Under the pieces are notes generated by a model. It made no database searches. It was given only the letters and a program-made list of their open reading frames with translations, and had not been told where the DNA came from. A stretch of 8,214 bases of DNA, taken from positions 1-8,214 of the forward strand of contig CAMLLA010000176.1 in assembly GCA_946480525.1 (NCBI GenBank), written 5' to 3'. Positions within the stretch are counted from its first letter, which is position 1. Each line of letters starts with the position of its first letter. Below, piece after piece: positions 1 through 6,795 of the stretch. The translations under genes and the position numbers were made by a program. The stretch comes from an uncultured Asticcacaulis sp. GTDB lineage: Bacteria; Pseudomonadota; Alphaproteobacteria; Caulobacterales; Caulobacteraceae.

Positions 1-79
1 GAAATTCGTACCAGATGCCGTTCAGCACTCCGACGGCGACCGCCAGCCCGACACCCAGTATCCACGAAAAATACCACAT
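1..79 (-). CDS. cydX: CydX, small subunit of cytochrome bd oxidase (partial, 3' end outside window)
   Basis: Reading the minus strand from the ATG at 79-77 gives 26 codons before the window ends. The peptide begins MWYFSWILGVGLAV and continues as a single hydrophobic helix to an NGIWYE motif. This is the signature of CydX/YbgT, the single-helix subunit of about 35-50 residues that stabilises the haems of cytochrome bd (E. coli CydX begins MWYFAWILG). A GGAG Shine-Dalgarno sequence lies at 88-91, 8 bases before the ATG. The gene follows cydB in the same direction, the usual order cydA-cydB-cydX, with a 56-base gap that contains a strong hairpin. Its presence points to a true CydABX-type enzyme rather than a cyanide-insensitive CioAB variant. 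The remaining C-terminal residues cannot be seen. The identification is firm despite the short length. Confidence 0.92.
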   Translation of the reverse strand, partial: MWYFSWILGVGLAVAVGVLNGIWYEF

Positions 80-106
80 AGCTTAAGCTCCGATAGAAAG
101 GGGGCA

Positions 107-133
107 CATGGGGGAAACACCGTTTCCCCCATG
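107..133 (-). promoter_or_regulatory. Perfect 12-bp hairpin between cydB and cydX
   Basis: CATGGGGGAAAC (107-118) and GTTTCCCCCATG (122-133) are exact reverse complements separated by 3 bases, so the cydB-cydX transcript would form a very stable 12-bp stem two bases after the cydB stop codon. On the minus strand the stem is followed by TGCCCCCTTTC, not a T tract, so it does not look like a standard intrinsic terminator. A second C5 run just downstream could compete for the G5 run of the stem. It may protect the cydAB mRNA 3' end, attenuate readthrough, or set the cydX:cydAB ratio. The structure is seen directly; the role is inferred. Confidence 0.75.
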
Positions 134-135
134 AA

Positions 136-1296
136 TTAGTACAAATCCGGATTGACTTTAAGCTGCTCGACACCAACGCGGCCGAACAGGACCTTGTAGA
201 CCCAAGACGTGTAGAACAGGATCAGCGGCAGGAAGATCGCCGTGACGAAGAGCATGATGCCAAGCGTCATGTGCGAGCTGGATGAGGTCCAGACCAGCAG
301 GCTCGAGCGCGAGTCTATGGCGCTGGGCAGGATGATCGGGAACATGCTGAGGCCCACGGTCGAAATGATGCCGAAGATCGAAAGCGACGACGCCAGGAAG
401 GCCAGGAAGCCAAGCCTTGTGCGCAGGGCGATAAAGGCCGCGACGGCGCCGGCAAAGCCTAAAACGGGCCCCGTCCACATCCACGGATGCTTGCCGAAAT
501 TGATCAGCCAGCCGCCGGCCGACGGGATAACTTCGGCGCGGGTCGGGTTGGACACGCCCGACGGCAGGACGTCGCCGACCACCTGATAGCCCAGCCCGCC
601 AAAGCGGACGAAAACGTAGCCAAGCGCAAACAGGAGGAGGGTGGCGAGTGCCGCGAACGAACCCCAACGGGTGGCGCGGTCATTGACCTCGCCCTTTTCC
701 AGCTTGAGGCCCAGCCACGCCGCCCCCTGCATGGTCAGCATGGTCACCGACAGCAGGCCACAGAGCAGGGTAAAGGGCGTGAACAGTTTGAGCAGGCTCA
801 GGAAGGTGCCACCTTCGTAGGTCAGGCGCAGATCGCTGTCGAGCCGGAAGGCCGCGCCCGACAGAACATTGCCGACGGCGACGCCGAAGACCAGTGCCGG
901 CACGAAGCTGCCGGTGAACAGCGCCCAGTCCCAGTTGCGGCGCCATTTCGGGTCCGCCTTCTTGCCGCGGTACTTGAAGCTGACCGGCCGCAGGATGAGC
1001 GCCACCAGCACCAGGAACATGGCGAGATAAAAGCCCGAGAACGAAGCAGCATAGACGAACGGCCAGGCGGCAAAAATCGCTGCGCCACCGACGATCAGCC
1101 ACACCTGGTTGCCCTCCCAGGTCGCCGCCACGCTGTTGATCACGGCGCGGCGTTCGGCATCGGTCTTGCCCAGGAATGGCATCAGCGACATGGCGCCCAT
1201 GGCGTAGCCATCCATGATGGCCATGCCGATCAGGAGGACGCCCAGCAGGCCCCACCAGATGACCCTGAGGGTCGGATAATCGATAATCGGTTCCAT
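136..1296 (-). CDS. cydB: Cytochrome bd ubiquinol oxidase subunit II (CydB)
   Basis: This 386-residue integral membrane protein is the structural partner of CydA in the bd-type quinol:O2 oxidoreductase of the inner membrane. Recognisable family stretches are the N-terminal helix with RVIWWGLLGVLLIG and MDGYAMG (residues 11-34), the block NSVAATWEGNQVWL (54-67), FAAWPFVYAASFSGFY, RPVSFKYR, GSFVPALVFG, and the C-terminal IILFYTSWVYKVLFGR. Length and helix distribution match E. coli CydB (about 379 aa) end to end. One conserved acidic position differs: E. coli has WDGNQVW and this protein has WEGNQVW (Glu61), a conservative change. The ATG at 1296 follows the cydA stop by 10 bases, and its Shine-Dalgarno sequence AAGGA (1304-1308) overlaps that stop, indicating a single cydA-cydB transcript and probably coupled translation. 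The assignment is essentially certain. Confidence 0.98.
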   Translation of the reverse strand: MEPIIDYPTLRVIWWGLLGVLLIGMAIMDGYAMGAMSLMPFLGKTDAERRAVINSVAATWEGNQVWLIVGGAAIFAAWPFVYAASFSGFYLAMFLVLVALILRPVSFKYRGKKADPKWRRNWDWALFTGSFVPALVFGVAVGNVLSGAAFRLDSDLRLTYEGGTFLSLLKLFTPFTLLCGLLSVTMLTMQGAAWLGLKLEKGEVNDRATRWGSFAALATLLLFALGYVFVRFGGLGYQVVGDVLPSGVSNPTRAEVIPSAGGWLINFGKHPWMWTGPVLGFAGAVAAFIALRTRLGFLAFLASSLSIFGIISTVGLSMFPIILPSAIDSRSSLLVWTSSSSHMTLGIMLFVTAIFLPLILFYTSWVYKVLFGRVGVEQLKVNPDLY

Positions 1297-1306
1297 TGTT
1301 TTATCC

Positions 1307-2899
1307 TTACTCAGCAGGACCGACGACGGGTGCGCCGGGGCGGTTCAGGTGGCTGGTTTCGCCGTCGTCGTGCATGCGGCCGAAAACGGACTGATACGGT
1401 CCCTTTTTGATGGCTTTGATCATCAGTTTGACCTCGACGACCGCCAGGGCACCGTAGATGGCCGTGAAGCCGATGATCGTCATCCAGATCTGCGTCTTCG
1501 TCAGGGACGATGCCCCCATGAAGGTCGGCAGCACGCCTTCGACGGCCCACGGTTGCCTGCCGATTTCGGCCAGGACCCAGCCGCCTTCGATGGCGACCCA
1601 CGGCAAAGGCAAGGCCGCGATGCACAGCCTCAGGAACCACTTGGTCCGCACCTTGTCGAAGGTCACCATGTAGAAGGCGAGCGCGAACAGGCCGATAAAG
1701 AAGAAGCCCAATCCCGCCATGACGCGGAAGACCCAGAACATGACCGGCACATTGGGGATGGTGTCCATCGCTGCCTTGCTGATCAAGGCAGCATCGGCGG
1801 TACGCGGATCGGACGTATAGCGTTTCAGCAGGTAGCCGTAGCCCAGGTCGGCCTTGTGCGCTTCGAACTGGGCGCGGGCGGCCAGGTCCTTGTCGTTGAC
1901 TTTCAGCTTTTCGACCGCGTCATAGGCCAGTATGCCGGACTGGATGCGGCCTTCCGCCTTTTCGACCAGGTCGAGGATGCCCACGACTTCGCGGTCAAGG
2001 CTGCGCGTCGAGATCAGACCCAGCACATAGGGAATCTTGATGTCGTAATCGGTGCGCTGTTCCTTGACGTTGGGAATGCCGAACAGCGAAATGCCGGCGG
2101 GCGCCTTTTCGGTGTGCCACATGGACTCGAGCGCAGCCAGCTTCATCTTCTGGTTATCGGTCAGCGCATAGCCCGACTCGTCGCCCAGCACGACGACCGA
2201 CAGAGACGAGGCCAGGCCGAAGGCCGCCGCGACCGCCATGGAGCGCTTGGCGACGCTGACCCACTTGCCCCTGATCAGGTAGATGGCCGAAATCGCCAGC
2301 ACGAAAACCGCCGCACAGACATAGCCGGCGGAGACGGTATGGACGAACTTGGCCTGGGCGACCGGGTTGAACAGGACGTCCATGAAGTTGGTCACTTCCA
2401 TCCGCATGGTCGCCGGATTGAAGTCGGCGCCGACCGGGTTCTGCATCCAGCCATTGGCGATCAATATCCACAGCGCTGACAGGTTGGTGCCAAGGGCGAC
2501 CAGGAAGGTGACCATAAGATGCGCCGGCCGCGACAGCTTGTCCCAGCCGAAGAACATCAGGCCGACAAAGGTCGCTTCCAGGAAAAACGCCATCAGTCCT
2601 TCGATCGCCAGCGGCGCGCCGAAGATGTCGCCGACATAGTGGGAATAGTAGGACCAGTTGGTGCCGAACTGGAACTCCATGGTCAGGCCCGTGGCCACGC
2701 CCAGCACGAAATTGATACCGAACAAAAGTCCCCAGAAACGGGTGATGGTGCGCCATATCTCGCGCCGGGTCAGCACATAGACGCTTTCCATGATGACCAG
2801 CATGAAGCTGAGCCCCAGGGTCAGCGGTACGAACAGGAAATGATACATGGCGGTCAAGGCGAATTGCAGCCTTGATAAATCGACTATGCTGAGGTCCAT
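1307..2899 (-). CDS. cydA: Cytochrome bd ubiquinol oxidase subunit I (CydA)
   Basis: This is the catalytic subunit carrying haems b558, b595 and d; it oxidises quinol and reduces O2 to water. The 530-residue product beginning MDLSIVDLSRLQFALTAMYH aligns throughout with E. coli CydA (522 aa). Visible key residues are His20 (b595 ligand), Glu100 and Glu108 (GLMAFFLEATF, proton path), His187 and Met394 (b558 ligands, KFVHTV and FRVM), Lys253 and Glu258 in the quinol loop, Glu445, and GRQPW at 447-451. The segment between Lys253 and Met394 is E. coli-like in length, so this is the long Q-loop class. The frame stays open upstream to an ATG at 2992, but those 31 extra residues have no family counterpart. 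The ATG at 2899 matches the usual N-terminus and has GGAG at 2906-2909 with 6-base spacing. That Shine-Dalgarno sequence lies in a hairpin. cydB follows directly. Confidence 0.98.
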   Translation of the reverse strand: MDLSIVDLSRLQFALTAMYHFLFVPLTLGLSFMLVIMESVYVLTRREIWRTITRFWGLLFGINFVLGVATGLTMEFQFGTNWSYYSHYVGDIFGAPLAIEGLMAFFLEATFVGLMFFGWDKLSRPAHLMVTFLVALGTNLSALWILIANGWMQNPVGADFNPATMRMEVTNFMDVLFNPVAQAKFVHTVSAGYVCAAVFVLAISAIYLIRGKWVSVAKRSMAVAAAFGLASSLSVVVLGDESGYALTDNQKMKLAALESMWHTEKAPAGISLFGIPNVKEQRTDYDIKIPYVLGLISTRSLDREVVGILDLVEKAEGRIQSGILAYDAVEKLKVNDKDLAARAQFEAHKADLGYGYLLKRYTSDPRTADAALISKAAMDTIPNVPVMFWVFRVMAGLGFFFIGLFALAFYMVTFDKVRTKWFLRLCIAALPLPWVAIEGGWVLAEIGRQPWAVEGVLPTFMGASSLTKTQIWMTIIGFTAIYGALAVVEVKLMIKAIKKGPYQSVFGRMHDDGETSHLNRPGAPVVGPAE

Positions 2900-2905
2900 T
2901 TCAGT

Positions 2906-2927
2906 CTCCGTCGCTCCTTGACGGAGC
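2906..2927 (-). promoter_or_regulatory. Hairpin sequestering the cydA ribosome binding site
   Basis: In the minus-strand transcript CTCCGTC (2926-2920) and GACGGAG (2912-2906) form a perfect 7-bp stem around the loop AAGGAGC. The 3' arm contains the GGAG that sits 6 bases before the cydA ATG, so the folded form would mask it. The loop itself carries AAGGAG (2919-2914), a stronger anti-16S match but 14 bases from the ATG. GCTCC (2927-2923) can instead pair with GGAGC (2917-2913), a mutually exclusive fold that would free the proximal GGAG. The pairings are seen directly; translational control of cydA is inferred. Confidence 0.55.
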
Positions 2928-3066
2928 ATTTCCAATGCGGCACCGGACTCACTCACACCTTGCGATTCTGACAGGGTGCGACGAAAAGTCATGCTAAAAA
3001 CGAAGGCAACAGGCTTTCATTTTTATGCGACAAGGCGCAGCATTATTCCTTAAAATTGGTAGGGTT
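2928..3066. promoter_or_regulatory. Divergent cydA/cydD promoter region
   Basis: These roughly 140 bases lie between the cydA leader hairpin and the cydD Shine-Dalgarno sequence and must contain both outward promoters. The part from about 2994 to 3060 is clearly AT-richer than the flanking genes. No convincing sigma-70 -35/-10 pair was found on either strand. No FNR/FixK palindrome (TTGAT-N4-ATCAA) was found by eye. GCGAC (3027-3031), two bases, then GGCGC (3034-3038) fits the GCGNC/GNCGC half-site arrangement described for RegA/PrrA/ActR redox regulators, which are known to act on oxidase genes in alphaproteobacteria. Such half-sites are common by chance in GC-rich DNA, so this is only a candidate. 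Confidence 0.45.
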
Positions 3067-3069
3067 ATG

Positions 3070-4749
3070 ATGGCCGTCCCGCCAGATGCTCAAATGTCGC
3101 ATGTCAGAATGTCGCGGCTCGAGCCGTCCGTTCCAGCGGCACGCCAGGCTTTGCGCGGCTGGATGAAGGCCGACACGGCGGGCGTGCGGCGCGGCACGGC
3201 GCTGGGCGCGCTTGAAGGCTTGGCCCTGGTGGTCTTCGCCTGGGGCCTCAGCCATGTGGTGTCGAACCTGTGGACCGGGCCGTCGGCCTTGGCGACCATC
3301 GCGTGGCCATTGCTGGCGATTGCCCTGTCGCTGCTGGCGAGGGCGGCGCTTGGCTTTTTTGCGCAAGCCGGCAACCAGATGGCGGCGCGCCGCATCATCC
3401 GGGCCATCCGGCTCGATATCATGGACAAGGCGCTGAAAGGCCGCATCGACCCACGCCGTCACGCGCACGGCCTCAACGCCCTGTTCGAAGATACGGAGGC
3501 GCTGGAAGGCTATTATGCGCGCTTTCACCAGGCCGATACCCAGGCGCGTCTCCTGCCGCTCATGACCCTAGGCATTATCGCGACGCAAAGTTGGGTGGCC
3601 GCGCTGATCCTGCTGCTGACGCTGGCGCCCTTTATCGTGATGATGGCCGTTCTGGGCATGAGCAGTGCGGCGGAATCACGGCGGCAGATGGACGCCTTGT
3701 CACGCCTGTCCAACCTGCTGCTCGATCGCATCCGCGCCTTGCCGCTGATCCTGGCCTTCAACGACGGCGGGCGCCAGACCCGGACGATCGGGCACGCCGC
3801 CTCGGACGTCGCCGAACGTACCCTGCGCGTCCTGAAGATCGCCTTTGTGACCTCGGCTGTACTTGAGTTTTTTTCAGCCCTGTCGGTGGCGCTGATCGCT
3901 GTCTATTGCGGATTTTATCTCCTGGGCGAGCTGCCGTTCCGTTCGCCGGAACCGGTGACATTGGCCACCGCGTTTTTCGTGCTGGCCCTCAGCCCCGAGG
4001 TGTACGCGCCGATGCGCCGGCTGGCGGCGGCCTATCACGACCGGCAGACCGCCCTGGCCGCCGCGCAGAGGCTGATGGCGTTGACACCCGCCCCTCCAGG
4101 CGTGCCCGCCCCTGCCCTGAAGCGCCCGCCGGAAATCGCTTATCGCGACGTCACCCTCACCTTTCCCGACGATCCGGATTTCCATATCGGCCCCGTCAGT
4201 TTCACCTGCACGCCCGGCTCAGTCACCTGCCTGGCGGGGGCGTCCGGCTCGGGCAAGACCAGCCTGATGCGTCTTTTGATCGAAGCCTCCTGTCCCGGTG
4301 TCACGGTCGACGGCAGGCCGGTCGGCGCGGATTACGATCTGTCGGCGCAGATCGCCTATGCCTCACAGGTTCCGCCGATTCTTGCCGGAAGCCTGCGCGA
4401 CAATCTTCGCCTGGCCGACAGGACCGCCAGCGAAGACGATATCCTTCGCGCTGCCGAAACGGCCGGCCTGATGCCGCTTATCCGGTCGCGGCCCCAAGGG
4501 CTGGACACGGTGCTCGACGAACGGGGTTCAGGCCTGTCGGGCGGAGAGCGCCGCCGGATCGGCCTGGCGCGCGCGGCCCTCAAATCGGCGCCGATCCTGT
4601 TGCTCGATGAGCCGACCGCCGATCTCGATCCGGTATCGGAAGGCGACATCATCGCCCGCCTGCCCGCCATGTTCAAAGGCCGCACTGTCCTGTTCACCAG
4701 CCATTCGCCGCGCCTCCAGGCCCTGGCCCAACAGGTGATCGCCCTATGA
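3070..4749 (+). CDS. cydD: Cytochrome bd assembly ABC transporter subunit CydD
   Basis: This is one half of the heterodimeric CydDC ABC transporter of the inner membrane. It is required for cytochrome bd assembly, was first described as a cysteine/glutathione exporter, and was more recently linked to haem transport. The 559-residue product has an N-terminal membrane domain (about residues 35-325) and a C-terminal ATPase domain. Walker A GASGSGKT is at 390-397, the Q-loop Gln at 433, LSGGE at 489-493, Walker B ILLLDEP at 509-515 and the H-loop His at 545. RALEG-type CydD blocks such as VLEFFSALSVALIAVY and the His in AAYHDRQ (His323, aligning with E. coli His312) support CydD over a generic exporter. 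The frame opens at 3025, but ATG 3070 has AGGG 5 bases upstream and is preferred; 3067, 3094 and 3109 remain possible. The protein ends only 14 residues after the H-loop, lacking the usual tail. Its stop overlaps the cydC start as ATGA. Confidence 0.95.
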   Translation: MAVPPDAQMSHVRMSRLEPSVPAARQALRGWMKADTAGVRRGTALGALEGLALVVFAWGLSHVVSNLWTGPSALATIAWPLLAIALSLLARAALGFFAQAGNQMAARRIIRAIRLDIMDKALKGRIDPRRHAHGLNALFEDTEALEGYYARFHQADTQARLLPLMTLGIIATQSWVAALILLLTLAPFIVMMAVLGMSSAAESRRQMDALSRLSNLLLDRIRALPLILAFNDGGRQTRTIGHAASDVAERTLRVLKIAFVTSAVLEFFSALSVALIAVYCGFYLLGELPFRSPEPVTLATAFFVLALSPEVYAPMRRLAAAYHDRQTALAAAQRLMALTPAPPGVPAPALKRPPEIAYRDVTLTFPDDPDFHIGPVSFTCTPGSVTCLAGASGSGKTSLMRLLIEASCPGVTVDGRPVGADYDLSAQIAYASQVPPILAGSLRDNLRLADRTASEDDILRAAETAGLMPLIRSRPQGLDTVLDERGSGLSGGERRRIGLARAALKSAPILLLDEPTADLDPVSEGDIIARLPAMFKGRTVLFTSHSPRLQALAQQVIAL

Positions 4750-6290
4750 ACTTCGACCTCTATTTCCGTGCGCTGAAAAAGACGTTTTCCGGTGGTCTGT
4801 TCCTGACCTCGGTCTTCGCCGCCGGCGTGTCGGTGGCGGCCGTCATGCTGCTGGGCGTATCCGGCTGGTTCCTGACCGCCGCTGCCATTGCCGGAGCGGC
4901 AGGACCGGCTGCGGCGCAGGGCTTCAACTACCTCCTCCCCAGCGCGCTGATCCGGACGCTGGCCATTGCGCGTACAGTCCTGCGTTACGGCGAGCGTTAC
5001 ACCGGTCACAGCGTCGCCCTGCGCGCCATGGCGCAACTTCGGCCGGCTCTGTTCCAGCGTATCGTCGCCGCCCCGCCTGAGCCGTCCATGCGGCTGTCGG
5101 CAGGCGAAACCGCCAGCCGCTTCGTGGCCGATGTCGCCAATCTGGAAAACGCCATGGTGATGCAAAGCGCACCGCCGGCAGCAGCGGCTGGAGCCGCGAC
5201 AGCGGTCGCGCTGGCGGCGCTTGGCGACATCCGCACCGCATTGACCCTGCTTGCCTTCATGGCGCTTGGTCTTGCCGTCACCCGCTTCATTCATCGCCGC
5301 CTGCCCAACGTGGCAGAGGTGGGTGAAGCGCATTCGCTTGCCCGTGTCCGCCAGCGCTTTCAGGAACTGATGGTCATTCTGCCCGACGTCCGCACCGCCG
5401 ACCCGCGCCACGATTTCATGGCGGAGCTCAATGCCCTGGAGGACCGGCTGATGGCCGCCAAGACCGGCACCCTGTCGCGTGAAGCCGCTTCGACGGCGGT
5501 AATAACGGCGCTTACGGGCATTTGCCTCGTTCGCATGGCCATGGTCAGCGCCAAAAGTAACCTGCCCGGTCTCGCCCTTAGTTTGCTCGCAGGCTCCATG
5601 GGGTTCGAAAGTCTCGGCGCACTGGCCCGAGCGCTGGGCCAGAAAGACAACATTGCCGCCGCCCATAGCCGTGTCGCCGCGCTCTACGATCAGGACCCGG
5701 CGACACCGCCCGCGGCCGAAACGTCCGGTCGTTTTATGTATCGCGGCCAGGCGTTCAGGCTGGACGGCACCCTGCGTTTGGGGATTGGCGGCCCTTCCGG
5801 CAGCGGAAAGACGACCCTGGCCGAGGCGCTGATGGGACTGCGTGCAATCGAGGACTTGCGTGGCGACGCCAATGCCGATGTTTTCGCCATGTCCCCGCAG
5901 GATGCTGCCGTTCTGACCGGCACCTTGCGTCACAACCTTCTGATGGGTGACGTCGGTGCAACGGATGCCGATCTCTGGCAGGCGCTGGACGACGCCGCTT
6001 TGGCGGACCGCGTCAGATCCCTGCCGAAAACGCTCGACACCTGGATCGGCGATGCCGGGCTGGCGCTATCGGGCGGAGAACGCAGGCGGCTGTCGCTCGC
6101 CCGCGCTTATCTGCGCAAGGCCCGGGTCCTTCTGCTCGATGAGCCGACCGAGGGGCTCGATCCGGCGACCGAAGCGGTTGTTGTCGACCGGCTGGAACAG
6201 CGGCTCACGCGGACAGGCCAGGGCCTGATCGTGATCAGCCACCGGCCGTCGCCGCACCGGCTGGTGACGGAGTGGCTGCGGACGGCCTGA
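4746..6290 (+). CDS. cydC: Cytochrome bd assembly ABC transporter subunit CydC
   Basis: This is the second half of the CydDC transporter and is translationally coupled to cydD through the 4-base ATGA overlap. The 514-residue product has a membrane domain (about residues 15-300) with CydC hallmarks: GVSGWFLTAAAIAG at 37-50, FNYLLPSALIR at 60-70, and RYGERYTGHSVALR, whose His88 aligns with E. coli CydC His85, reported (from memory) to contact haem. The ATPase domain has GPSGSGKT at 349-356, the Q-loop Gln at 385, LSGGE at 441-445, VLLLDEP at 461-467 and the H-loop His at 499. Only about 30 residues separate the Walker A Lys from the Q-loop Gln, and the protein ends 15 residues after the H-loop. 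It is therefore about 60 residues shorter than E. coli CydC (573 aa). No frameshift is apparent; all motifs are intact, so it should be an active ATPase. Confidence 0.95.
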   Translation: MNFDLYFRALKKTFSGGLFLTSVFAAGVSVAAVMLLGVSGWFLTAAAIAGAAGPAAAQGFNYLLPSALIRTLAIARTVLRYGERYTGHSVALRAMAQLRPALFQRIVAAPPEPSMRLSAGETASRFVADVANLENAMVMQSAPPAAAAGAATAVALAALGDIRTALTLLAFMALGLAVTRFIHRRLPNVAEVGEAHSLARVRQRFQELMVILPDVRTADPRHDFMAELNALEDRLMAAKTGTLSREAASTAVITALTGICLVRMAMVSAKSNLPGLALSLLAGSMGFESLGALARALGQKDNIAAAHSRVAALYDQDPATPPAAETSGRFMYRGQAFRLDGTLRLGIGGPSGSGKTTLAEALMGLRAIEDLRGDANADVFAMSPQDAAVLTGTLRHNLLMGDVGATDADLWQALDDAALADRVRSLPKTLDTWIGDAGLALSGGERRRLSLARAYLRKARVLLLDEPTEGLDPATEAVVVDRLEQRLTRTGQGLIVISHRPSPHRLVTEWLRTA

Positions 6291-6295
6291 CAGGT

Positions 6296-6721
6296 TCATT
6301 CCGCCGCAATCCTGGCCAGCAAGGGCGTCAGCAGCGCCGCACGCAATATCCGCAAGGCCGCTTCGTCGCCCTGCGACCGCCGCGCGGCGACCACGTCCAG
6401 AAATTCGATGTGTCCGAAGAGGGACTGAGCGAGATTGAGCGCCTCCAGTACGCGGATTGGAATCTCGCGATCCTGAGACCGGAAACAGAGGAGCGGTATA
6501 TGGCGCGTCTTCGGATCCGACTTGGTCATGCGAATCACATCGAAAATGCGGGAATTGTTGAAATGTATGCTCAGGGCCAGCAGATCGGCTTCACAGGCGC
6601 GGTCGATGGCTTCGTCACCGGTCGACACCGGCATCACTGCGGCGGCTCCACGCAAGGCGTTGGAAATCAGTCGGGCGCCGTCCGGCGCATCTGCGACTAG
6701 CACGCGGGACTGTGTCATCAT
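6296..6721 (-). CDS. Stand-alone degenerate receiver-domain protein
   Basis: The 141-residue product has the layout of one response-regulator receiver domain with no output domain. It starts with a beta strand, SRVLVAD (5-11), has a central ADLLALSIHF strand (45-54), then IPLLCFRSQD and a C-terminal helix. The phosphorylation chemistry appears lost: the paired acidic residues after the first strand are Asp11-Ala12, the position of the phospho-acceptor Asp is Ser51, and no clear Lys-Pro follows the fifth strand. It resembles inactive receivers such as the second receiver of PleD, but no orthologue is recognised. ATG at 6721 or 6718 are the likely starts; a TTG at 6733 is also in frame, and none has a good Shine-Dalgarno sequence. 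It converges on cydC with 5 bases between the stops, so there is no room for a terminator. Confidence 0.7.
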   Translation of the reverse strand: MMTQSRVLVADAPDGARLISNALRGAAAVMPVSTGDEAIDRACEADLLALSIHFNNSRIFDVIRMTKSDPKTRHIPLLCFRSQDREIPIRVLEALNLAQSLFGHIEFLDVVAARRSQGDEAALRILRAALLTPLLARIAAE

Positions 6722-6729
6722 GGCGGCAC

Positions 6730-6795
6730 TCAAACGCAGGCAAAGGCCGATCTTATGCCGGCAGCATTAACCGCCAGCCGCGAAAGCCCATCCAT
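6730..6795 (-). CDS. Possible 21-codon leader ORF upstream of the receiver gene
   Basis: The ATG at 6795-6793 is preceded by AGGTGG with a 3-base gap to the ATG (6 bases after AGG). It opens a 21-codon frame, MDGLSRLAVNAAG onward, ending in TGA at 6732-6730. That stop overlaps the TTG that begins the longest form of the receiver ORF and lies 8 bases before its ATG. The arrangement would suit a translated leader peptide, but a frame this short can arise by chance, no peptide family is recognised, and it lies inside a potentially structured segment. Low confidence. Confidence 0.2.
   Translation of the reverse strand: MDGLSRLAVNAAGIRSAFACV

Noticed and set aside
107..133. Intrinsic terminator after cydB
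   Set aside because: The stem is strong, but no T tract follows on either strand, and cydX lies directly downstream in the same direction.
2959..2977. FNR/FixK-like palindrome around TTGCGATTCTGACAG
   Set aside because: It matches only one half-site core and lacks the second ATCAA half.
2900..2992. Upstream extension of CydA to the ATG at 2992
   Set aside because: The 31 extra residues have no counterpart in CydA, whereas ATG 2899 matches the conserved N-terminus and has its own Shine-Dalgarno sequence.
3025..3069. cydD starting at ATG 3025
   Set aside because: There is no ribosome binding site upstream, the extra 15 residues lie in the AT-rich promoter-like region, and ATG 3070 has AGGG at good spacing.
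4356..5933. Long antisense open frame opposite cydD/cydC, and similar long frames opposite cydA and cydB
   Set aside because: They are antisense to genes with unambiguous family motifs; long open antisense frames are expected in GC-rich coding DNA, and the products show no recognisable domains.
6288..6298. Terminator between the convergent cydC and receiver genes
   Set aside because: Only 5 bases separate the stops and no hairpin with a T tract was seen around them.
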